64,000 nt of DNA from VRUE01 sp963727465 (GTDB taxonomy: Bacteria > Actinomycetota > Thermoleophilia > Solirubrobacterales > 70-9), in assembly GCA_963727465.1 (NCBI GenBank), contig CAVSGL010000013.1, positions 1 to 64,000 on the forward strand, written 5' to 3'. The translations under genes were made by a program, and so were the position numbers. Position 1 is the first letter of the stretch. Every line of letters starts with the position of its first letter. Of this stretch, positions 57,711-64,000 are shown piece after piece. A model generated the notes under the pieces. That model saw only the letters and a list, made by a program, of their open reading frames with translations. It did no database searches and was not told where the DNA came from.

Positions 57711-59050
57711 TGCGCAAAGGCGAGCTGCTCGAGGCCGAGGTCGACTCGCTCGCCTTCGGCGGGCGGGGCGTGGCGCGGATCGACGGCTTCGTCGTCTTCG
57801 TCGCCGGCGGCCTGCCCGGCGACCGCGTGCGCGCCGAGGTGACCAAGCCGAAGAAGCGGTTCGCCGAGGCGCGCGCGGTCGAGCTGCTGCGCCCGGGCGC
57901 CGATCGCGTCGCCAACCGCTGCACGCACGAAGGCGAGCCCTGCCCCGGCGCGCCCTGGCAGGGCCTCGCCTACGAGCAGCAGCTGAGCGAGAAGCGCAAC
58001 CAGGTCGACGAGGCGCTGCGGCGGATCGGCGAGCTCGACGGCTTCGAGCTGGAGCAGATCGAGCCGGCGAGCGAACAGTGGCGCTACCGCAACAAGCTCG
58101 AATACTCCTTCGGCCCGGGCGAGGACGGGACGGTGCTCGGCTTCCACGCCAGCGGGCGCTGGGACCTGGTGGTCGGCGTCGAGGACTGCCTGCTCGCCTC
58201 CGAGCGCGGTAACGAGACGCGCAACGCGGTGCGCGAATGGGCGCGGGACGAGGGCGTCGAGCCCTACGACCGCCGCGCCGGCACGGGCGTGCTCTGCAAC
58301 CTCGCGGTGCGCGAGGGACGGCGCACGGGTGAGATCCAGACGCGCCTGGTGACGACACCGAAGCGCCTCCCGAAGCCGCCGGTCGACCTGCACACGGTGG
58401 TCGAGGACGGCTCCGGCGGCAGCGACGGGCCGACAGGCGTGCTCGGCGCCGAGCGCCTGCGCGAGCGCCTCTGCGGGCTCGACTTCGAGATGTCCCACAA
58501 CGCCTTCTTCCAGACCAACACCGAGATGGCCGAGCGGCTCTACGCGATCGCGGCCGAGTACGCCGGGCTGAGCGGCGGCGAGCGCGTCTTCGACCTCTAC
58601 TGCGGGATCGGCACGATCGGGCTGACGATGGCGGCGCGGGCGGGCGAGGTCTGGGGGCTGGAGATCGTCCCCGAGGCGATCGCCGACGCGGAGCGCAACG
58701 CCGAGCTCAACGGGATCTCGAACGCGCGCTTCATGGCGGGCAGCGCGCGCACCGGGGTGCGCCCGCTGATCGAGCAGGCCGGCAAGCCCGACGTCGTCCT
58801 GCTCGACCCTCCGCGCGCCGGCCTCTCGCAGAAGATCGTCCGTCGCGTGCTCGAGTGCGAGGCGAAGCGAATCGTCTACGTCTCCTGCAACCCGACGACG
58901 CTGGCGCCGAACGCGGCGCAGCTGGTCGAGGCTGGCTATACCCTGCGCCGGGTGAAGCCGGTCGACATGTTTCCCCAGACCCCGCACATCGAGTGCGTCG
59001 CCGAATTCGACCGCGACCAAGCCGCCCCCAGCCCCGGAGGCGCCGACTGA
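57710..59050 (+). CDS. RNA uracil-5-methyltransferase (TrmA/RlmC/RlmD family)
   Basis: 446 residues from GTG overlapping the previous stop. An N-terminal TRAM domain (VDSLAFGGRGVARIDGFVVF), a middle segment, then SHNAFFQTNTEMAERLY, VFDLYCGIGTIGLTMA (SAM site), DVVLLDPPRAGL and the nucleophile Cys in VYVSCNPTTLA. It methylates uridine in rRNA or tRNA. The Fe-S cysteines of RlmD are only partly present (C70, C77), so the exact target is open. Confidence 0.88.
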   Translation: MRKGELLEAEVDSLAFGGRGVARIDGFVVFVAGGLPGDRVRAEVTKPKKRFAEARAVELLRPGADRVANRCTHEGEPCPGAPWQGLAYEQQLSEKRNQVDEALRRIGELDGFELEQIEPASEQWRYRNKLEYSFGPGEDGTVLGFHASGRWDLVVGVEDCLLASERGNETRNAVREWARDEGVEPYDRRAGTGVLCNLAVREGRRTGEIQTRLVTTPKRLPKPPVDLHTVVEDGSGGSDGPTGVLGAERLRERLCGLDFEMSHNAFFQTNTEMAERLYAIAAEYAGLSGGERVFDLYCGIGTIGLTMAARAGEVWGLEIVPEAIADAERNAELNGISNARFMAGSARTGVRPLIEQAGKPDVVLLDPPRAGLSQKIVRRVLECEAKRIVYVSCNPTTLAPNAAQLVEAGYTLRRVKPVDMFPQTPHIECVAEFDRDQAAPSPGGAD

Positions 59051-59835
59051 TGGCGCGGGGATTCGGAGTTGCTGCCGGACTCGACCCGGAGGTGGCGAAG
59101 CCGCTGGCGGCACGCTGCATGGAGCTGGGCTACGCCTCTGTCTGGTCGAACGACCATCCCGGCGCCAAGGGCCTCGAGACGCTGGCGGAGTTCGCGACTG
59201 CGGCGCCGGAGCTCGAGCTCGGCGTCGCCGTGATCGCGCTCGACCGCCAGGCGCCGGCCGAGATCGCCGCCGACATCGAGCGGCTCGGGCTCGACCGCGC
59301 CAAGCTCTGGCTCGGGGTCGGCGCCGGCTTCTCGAAGAAGCCGCTGACGCGGATGCGCGAGACGCTGCCCGAGCTGCGCGAGGCGCTGCCCGGCGTGCGC
59401 CTCGTGCTCGCGGCGATGGGCCCGAAGATGTGCGCGCTCGCCGGGGCCGAGTTCGATGGCGCCTTCTTCAACTGGATGACGCCGGAGTTCGCCGCCCGCG
59501 CCCGCAACCAGGTCGAAGCCGGCGCCGGCGAGGCCGGCCGCGAGTGCCCGCCGGTCTTCGGCTACGTCCGCACCGCCGTCGGCCCGGACGCCGCCGAGCG
59601 CCTCGCCAAGGAGGAGTCCTTCTACCGCGACCTGCACGCCGGCTACCGCAACCACTTCGACCGCCTCGCCGAGCCCGAGGGCGCCGTCGGCGTCGCCGTC
59701 CCCGGCCGCGACCTCGCGCAGAAATCCCTCGCCGCCTACACCGCCCTCGACACCGTCGTCGTCCGCGGCCTCGCCAGCGCCAAGGTCGACGCGATGACCG
59801 CCGTGGCCGAGGCCGCCGCCCCCGATCTCACCTGA
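59050..59835 (+). CDS. Luciferase-like, probably F420-dependent oxidoreductase
   Basis: 261 residues of the LLM superfamily: short form with WSNDHPGAKGLETLAEFATA, LGVAVIALDRQAPAEIAADI, WLGVGAGFSKKPLTRMRETL and VLAAMGPKMCALAGAEFDGA. Actinobacterial members of this form usually use coenzyme F420. Substrate unknown. Starts within the stop of the methyltransferase (TGATG). Confidence 0.82.
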   Translation: MARGFGVAAGLDPEVAKPLAARCMELGYASVWSNDHPGAKGLETLAEFATAAPELELGVAVIALDRQAPAEIAADIERLGLDRAKLWLGVGAGFSKKPLTRMRETLPELREALPGVRLVLAAMGPKMCALAGAEFDGAFFNWMTPEFAARARNQVEAGAGEAGRECPPVFGYVRTAVGPDAAERLAKEESFYRDLHAGYRNHFDRLAEPEGAVGVAVPGRDLAQKSLAAYTALDTVVVRGLASAKVDAMTAVAEAAAPDLT

Positions 59836-59838
59836 TCG

Positions 59839-60381
59839 CTAACGGCGCTTCAGGGTGGCGGTCCACTCGCCGCTGCCCGCACAGAGCTGACCGTCGATGC
59901 CGAACGGCTGCACCGGGTTGAAGATCGATTCGAACTTGCTCGCTTCGAAGGAGCCCTTCGCCTTGGCGCGCGAGACGAAGCGGCCGCTGACCTTCCAGGC
60001 GACGCCTTCCTTGTCCTGCGCTTCGCCGGCGAAGACCCAGCGCCGTCCCTGTCGCTTCAGCCTCAGCACGGCTTCCGGTTCCTGTTCGGCGGGTGCCGTC
60101 GCCAGGTTCTTCGTTTCGGTGATGACGCCGTCGGAGCTGCGCTGGCAGTTCGTTTTGACCCCGGCGTTGAAGCGGATGACCGTCCGCCGCCGCACGTTGA
60201 AGATGATCCGCGCAAACGTCCCCACCTTGCCCGCGTACCGCCCCGCCTTCGGCGGCTTCGCCCCCTTCCGCCCTGCCTGAGCGTCGTCCACGGCCAAGCT
60301 GAACGCGAGCACCCCGAAGGCGGCGGTCAAGGCCAGCGCCAGACGCGCGCGATTCGTACCGAGTGCGGATCTCCCAAGCAT
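59839..60381 (-). CDS. Secreted hypothetical protein
   Basis: 180 residues with a signal peptide (RARLALALTAAFGVLAFSLA, cleavage after DAQA) and a beta-rich mature part with repeated Phe/Val strands (RYAGKVGTFARIIFNVRRRT) and two Cys (NCQRSS, LCAGSG) that could form a disulfide. Not recognised. It overlaps nothing and converges on the F420-type gene. Confidence 0.7.
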   Translation of the reverse strand: MLGRSALGTNRARLALALTAAFGVLAFSLAVDDAQAGRKGAKPPKAGRYAGKVGTFARIIFNVRRRTVIRFNAGVKTNCQRSSDGVITETKNLATAPAEQEPEAVLRLKRQGRRWVFAGEAQDKEGVAWKVSGRFVSRAKAKGSFEASKFESIFNPVQPFGIDGQLCAGSGEWTATLKRR

Positions 60382-60395
60382 CGTCGGCCTCAAGC

Positions 60396-61058
60396 CTAGT
60401 ACGGAGGCAGGTCCTCGTACCACTCGCCGAGGGTCTTGAACGAGCGCCAGAAGCGCTGCTTGGCGCCCTCCTCGTCGAGGGATTCGTCGATGTCGGGGGT
60501 GTAGAGGGCGTCGACGGTGGGGGTGAAGGCCTGGATCTCGCCCTCGCGGGGCTCGATCTGGCGGGAGAGCGGAACTTCGAGGCCGTTGACGGTGCGCAGG
60601 GCGGGCTCGCCCATGACGACGAGGATCTTCGGCTGCACGATCGCCAGCTCGGTTAGGAGGCGCCGCACGCACTCGCTCGCGGCGAGGTCGGGCTCGGCGA
60701 TCGGGCACTTGACGCAGAGCGTGCCGTAGACGACCAGCGGGTCGATCCCCAGCCGTTTGAAGCTTTTCATCAGCGCGTTGCCGGGGCGGCCGTAGAAGGC
60801 GACGCCCTCTTCGATCTCGGCGACCCCCGGGGCGTGCTTGACCATGAAGACGTCGGCCTGGGGGTGGCCCGAGCCGAGCACGGGCATCAGCTTGCCGCGC
60901 GGGCAGTGCGGGCACTCCTGGAGCTCGTGGGTCAGCTGGTTGAGCTCGCGGATCGCGCGCTCGAGGTACTTCTCGCGTATCTCGTCGTCGGTCGCCGGCA
61001 CGGTCGCCGATCTCTTTGACGGCACGCCCGCGCCTCCTTTCGCGCGCGCCTCCTGCAT
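60396..61058 (-). CDS. Uracil-DNA glycosylase family 4-like protein
   Basis: 220 residues. ECPHCPRGKLMPVLGSGHPQ with ADVFMVKHAPGVAEIEEGVA and FYGRPGNALMKSFKRL is the active-site region (family 4/5 have GEAPG-type and a [4Fe-4S] cluster; Cys here at CPHC, CVKCPIA and SECVRR), and ILVVMGEPALRTV the second block. Probably removes uracil from DNA, but GEAPG is altered to KHAPG, so activity is less certain. Start overlaps the PHP gene stop (ATGA). Confidence 0.75.
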   Translation of the reverse strand: MQEARAKGGAGVPSKRSATVPATDDEIREKYLERAIRELNQLTHELQECPHCPRGKLMPVLGSGHPQADVFMVKHAPGVAEIEEGVAFYGRPGNALMKSFKRLGIDPLVVYGTLCVKCPIAEPDLAASECVRRLLTELAIVQPKILVVMGEPALRTVNGLEVPLSRQIEPREGEIQAFTPTVDALYTPDIDESLDEEGAKQRFWRSFKTLGEWYEDLPPY

Positions 61059-62353
61059 CAGCTCTTGCTCGCCCGCCGGCTGCCGCCGCTGCGCCGTTTG
61101 CCGCGTGGGCGCCCGCCGCGCACCGGCTTGGCATCGGGAACGCTGCGCTTCGCCGCCTTCGGCCGCCCGGTCGTCTGGAGCAGCTTCAGCGCCTGCACGT
61201 AGACCAGGTTCTTGTGCTTGCGGGTGATGTCGGCGTCGCGCATCGCCTCGAGGAACTCGGCCGGCCCGTCGAAGTCGTGGATCCGCACCCGCACGCTGCC
61301 GAGCCCCTGCGCGACGTGGCTGTCCGAGCCGGCGCCCGGCACGATCCGGTACTTGCGGGCGAAACGCTCGGCCTCCTCGTTGAATGCGGTCAGCGCGACG
61401 CGCGGGTTGAAGACCTCGAGCACGTCGATCTCCTCGACGATGTCGAGCAGGTGCTCGTAGTCGGGCACCGAGTGGAAGCGGTCGAAGGGGTGCGGCACGT
61501 AGACGAGCCCGCCCTGAGCGCGAATCGCGGCGATCGTCTCCGCCATCGTCAGCCCGCGCGGGATCTTCTGCTCGAGGAAGAGGCCGATCACCTCGCCCTG
61601 CTCGGCGGTCTTCACCTCCTCGGCGACGATCACCTTGATGTCGCCCATCTCGGCCGCGATCCGGCGCGCCTCGAGCGCCCCCGAGACCTCGTTGTGGTCG
61701 GTGATCGCGATCGCTCCGAGGCCGCGGTCGCGCGCCGTCTCCAGCAGCACCTCGACCGGGGTGGCGCAGTCGGGCGAGTGGTCGGTGTGCATGTGCAGGT
61801 CGACCTCGATCAGCGGCCGCGCCGCGATCCGCGCCTGCACCTCGGGGTCGCCGGCGGGGTCGTGGCGGCGGCTGAGCAGGCGGCGGTAGATCGCTTCGAG
61901 CTGGTCGGCGACCGCGGCCCAGTCGCGTCCCTCGCGCGGCGGCTCGACCAGCTCGTATGGGCCGGGGAAGTAGCGCTGAAGGAGCTCGCCGGTCGCCGGC
62001 GCGGCGACGGTGCGGGCGTCGAGCCGGCCGAAGAAGACCTCGACCAGCGGCCGCGCCACCTGGGTCGAGAGCACCCGCTCCTGCGGCCGGTGGAAGCTGG
62101 CGACGTTGAGCGAGTGCGAGTGCCGCAGCGCCGCCGAGGAGACGCTCGGCGCGAACGGCTCGTGCACATGGACGATGTCCGGCGGGTCGGCGGCCAGCGG
62201 CCGTTTGGTCGCCTCGGCGGCGTAGAACCGCCGCACCTCGTGGCCGCGCCGCTCGAGCTCCCCGGAGACCCGGGCGACGAACTCGTTGACCGGGTTCGCC
62301 GTCCCCGGCCGGTGCGGCGTGACCTGGGCTATCGAGAGCGGCGCGACCGGCAC
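61058..62353 (-). CDS. GT4-like N-terminus fused to a PHP-domain phosphoesterase
   Basis: 431 residues. Residues about 1-165 look like the N-terminal half of a family 4 glycosyltransferase (LSIAQVTPHRPGTANPVNEF, PPDIVHVHEPFAPSVSSAAL) without the donor-binding half. From about 190 a PHP domain has the metal motifs DLHMHTDHSPDC, AITDHNEVSG, VAEEVKTAEQGEV, VYVPHPFDRF and GAGSDSH. The tail is very basic. PHP proteins hydrolyse phosphoesters, often 5'-nucleotides or DNA. The combination is unusual. GTG start. Confidence 0.8.
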   Translation of the reverse strand: MPVAPLSIAQVTPHRPGTANPVNEFVARVSGELERRGHEVRRFYAAEATKRPLAADPPDIVHVHEPFAPSVSSAALRHSHSLNVASFHRPQERVLSTQVARPLVEVFFGRLDARTVAAPATGELLQRYFPGPYELVEPPREGRDWAAVADQLEAIYRRLLSRRHDPAGDPEVQARIAARPLIEVDLHMHTDHSPDCATPVEVLLETARDRGLGAIAITDHNEVSGALEARRIAAEMGDIKVIVAEEVKTAEQGEVIGLFLEQKIPRGLTMAETIAAIRAQGGLVYVPHPFDRFHSVPDYEHLLDIVEEIDVLEVFNPRVALTAFNEEAERFARKYRIVPGAGSDSHVAQGLGSVRVRIHDFDGPAEFLEAMRDADITRKHKNLVYVQALKLLQTTGRPKAAKRSVPDAKPVRGGRPRGKRRSGGSRRASKS

Positions 62354-62390
62354 GGGGCAAGCATAGGAGCCCGCGCGGGGCGGGCTCCTC

Positions 62391-63548
62391 TCAGGAGGCC
62401 GAAACCTTCGCCCCGCCCGGCGCCCTGCTGCGCGCGTGCTTGGCGATGAACTCCTCGGTCTGCTCGCGCGCCTCGTCGTCGGGCCGCTGCGTATGCGGCG
62501 ACTTCATCAGGTAGCTGGAGGGGCCGTCGAGCTGACCGGCGATGCCGTTGTTCAGCGCCAGCTTGACGATCCGCACCGCGTCGATCACGACGCCGGCCGA
62601 GTTGGGCGAGTCCCAGACCTCGAGCTTGAGCTCGACGTTGAGCGGCACGTCGCCGAAGGCTTTCCCCTCGAGGCGAATATGCGCCCACTTGCGGTCGGTC
62701 AGCCAGGCGACGTAGTCGGAGGGGCCGACGTGGACGTCCTCGGCGGGCAGCTCGTGGCCCATGATCGAGGTGACCGCGTTGGTCTTCGAGATCTTCTTCG
62801 AGTCGAGCCGCTCGCGCTCGAGCATGTTGTAGAAGTCCATGTTGCCGCCGACGTTGAGCTGCGAGGTGCGCTCCATGCGCACGCCGCGGTTGTGGAAGAG
62901 CCGCGCGAGCTGGCGGTGGACGATCGTCGCCCCGACCTGGGACTTGATGTCGTCGCCGATGATCGGCAGGCCCGCCTCCTCGAAGCGCTTGTCCCAGTAG
63001 TTCTCGCGGGCGATGAAGACCGGCAGGCAGTTGACGAAGCCGACGCCGGCTTTCAGCGCCTGCTCGACGTACCACTTGGTCGCGTCCTCGGAGCCTACCG
63101 GCAGGTAGCAGACCAGGACGTCGGCCCTGGTCTCCTTGAGGATGCCGACGATGTCCGCCGTTTCGCCCGGCGCTTTGGTGATTTTCTCCTTCAGGTACTT
63201 GCCCAGCCCGTCGTGGGTCATGCCGCGCTCGACCTTGACCCCGAGCTCGGGCACGTCGGCGAACTTGATCGTGTTGTTCTGACCCGACCACATCGCCTCG
63301 GAGAGGTCCTTGCCGACCTTCTCGGAATCGATGTCGAAGGCGGCGACGAACTCGACGTCGCGGACGTGGTAGCCGCCGAGGTCGACGTGCATCAGGCCCG
63401 GCACTTCGTCGGCCGGGTCGGCGTCCTTGTAGTACTGGACCCCCTGGATGAAGGAGTTGGCGCAGTTGCCGACGCCGACTATCGCGACGCGGACCTTCTC
63501 GTCCGTGCGGGCGGCGCCGTTGCCGCTTGCTCCGTTGCTCTCACTCAT
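62391..63548 (-). CDS. ino1: Inositol-3-phosphate synthase
   Basis: 385 residues from ATG 63548. VAIVGVGNCANSFIQGVQYY is the NAD-binding start; CYLPVGSEDATKWYVEQALK, VNCLPVFIARENYWDKRFEE, GDDIKSQVGATIVHRQLARL and MERTSQLNVGGNMDFYNMLE are the conserved active-site blocks of actinobacterial/archaeal type Ino1. It converts glucose 6-phosphate to inositol phosphate for phosphatidylinositol and mycothiol-type compounds. Sixty bases downstream of the phosphatidyltransferase gene. Confidence 0.95.
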   Translation of the reverse strand: MSESNGASGNGAARTDEKVRVAIVGVGNCANSFIQGVQYYKDADPADEVPGLMHVDLGGYHVRDVEFVAAFDIDSEKVGKDLSEAMWSGQNNTIKFADVPELGVKVERGMTHDGLGKYLKEKITKAPGETADIVGILKETRADVLVCYLPVGSEDATKWYVEQALKAGVGFVNCLPVFIARENYWDKRFEEAGLPIIGDDIKSQVGATIVHRQLARLFHNRGVRMERTSQLNVGGNMDFYNMLERERLDSKKISKTNAVTSIMGHELPAEDVHVGPSDYVAWLTDRKWAHIRLEGKAFGDVPLNVELKLEVWDSPNSAGVVIDAVRIVKLALNNGIAGQLDGPSSYLMKSPHTQRPDDEAREQTEEFIAKHARSRAPGGAKVSAS

Positions 63549-63608
63549 GAACTCCAAGTCCTCTCTCGATCTGGCTGACTGGCAAAGCAAACCCGAGAAC
63601 GCGCCCGG

Positions 63609-64000
63609 TTACAGGCCCGGCGGCTCCGCGGACTCCTTCGATAGCTGTTTCTTGACGTGCCACACGCGCTGGATCGTGGTGACGACGGTCAACGCCGCGA
63701 TCACGTAGACCGCCGGGGCCAGGAGCTCGAAATCGCCGATTCCGGCGCCCTTGGCGAAGACCAATCCGATGGAAAGTATGACTACCCGCACGGGACGCGT
63801 CGCCAGGCCGACCTTGCACTCGACCCCGAGCGCCTCCGCGCGCGCCCGCGTGTAGGAGACCATCAGCGAGCCGAGCACGGCGACGACGCACATCGCGGCG
63901 GCGAAATCGTCGCCGGTCGCGGCGAAGTAGCCGGCGACCGCGGCGAGCACGATTCCCTCCTCGATCCGGTCCAGGGTCGAGTCGAGGAAGGCGCCGAACA
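63609..64000 (-). CDS. CDP-alcohol phosphatidyltransferase, probably phosphatidylinositol-phosphate synthase (partial)
   Basis: The N-terminal part lies beyond the window. The visible 130 residues begin FGAFLDSTLDRIEEG, the second half of the family motif (G-x3-D-x3-D), followed by four membrane helices and SYTRARAEALGVECKVGL. These enzymes join CDP-diacylglycerol to an alcohol; next to ino1 the likely acceptor is inositol phosphate. A reading frame from GTG at 63950 is only an internal start. Confidence 0.85.
   Translation of the reverse strand, partial: FGAFLDSTLDRIEEGIVLAAVAGYFAATGDDFAAAMCVVAVLGSLMVSYTRARAEALGVECKVGLATRPVRVVILSIGLVFAKGAGIGDFELLAPAVYVIAALTVVTTIQRVWHVKKQLSKESAEPPGL

Overview
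The window is a high-GC bacterial chromosome segment. Frequent GTG/TTG starts, stop-start overlaps, an F420-type luciferase-like oxidoreductase, and inositol-1-phosphate synthase next to a phosphatidylinositol-type CDP-alcohol transferase point to an actinobacterium, plausibly a Thermoleophilia/Solirubrobacterales relative. The taxon is inference.

Layout. (1) 1-1,300 is debris: a partial copy of a tRNA-Glu 3' end, a FitAB/VapBC-type toxin-antitoxin pair, and remnants of a transposase and an AAA ATPase. (2) 1,310-15,214 is a molybdenum region. It has a cytochrome-b/sulfite-oxidase-fold fusion, a beta-propeller lipoprotein and sugar/lipid enzymes, then a tight operon modABC, moaD-moaE fusion, moaC, mog, moaA, moeA. 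(3) 16,294-47,735 is a tandem array of integrative islands at a tRNA-Glu(UUC) gene. The only complete tRNA is at 47,640-47,735. Copies of its 3' part lie in the same orientation at 51, 16,294 and 28,782, and a decayed copy at 17,611. Each island end also carries a doubled 8-bp motif with a 3-bp spacer, which looks like integrase arm sites. Island B (16.3-28.8 kb) holds HepT-MntA, another nucleotidyltransferase, a VapBC-type pair, a 1,059-aa metallophosphoesterase-STAND-like protein, a frameshifted integrase and a repressor module. Its right end is interrupted by an unusual 3,150-bp insertion sequence. Island A (28.8-47.7 kb) holds a kinase/PP2C/vWA/FHA signalling operon of the TerY-P type, a Phd-VapC pair, an intact integrase with a paralogous repressor module, an IS3 element, a complete His-Xaa-Ser (Hxs) radical-SAM peptide-modification operon, a TIGR04141-like protein and a membrane protein. 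(4) 47,787-64,000 is core chromosome: SDR, CDF efflux, DUF3800, an IS1182 copy, lysS, prmC, lgt, argF, an EEP-family hydrolase, a lysine-rich histone-H1-like protein, an RNA uracil methyltransferase, an F420-type oxidoreductase, a family-4-like uracil-DNA glycosylase, a GT4-PHP fusion, ino1 and a partial phosphatidyltransferase.

The best candidates for little-studied biology are the Hxs operon, the TerY-P-like operon and the MPE-STAND protein, all island cargo. Single-base frameshifts occur in hxsA, hxsB (two), hxsC, the PP2C gene and the island B integrase, but also in argF, a core gene. Assembly indels must therefore be excluded before any of these is called a pseudogene.
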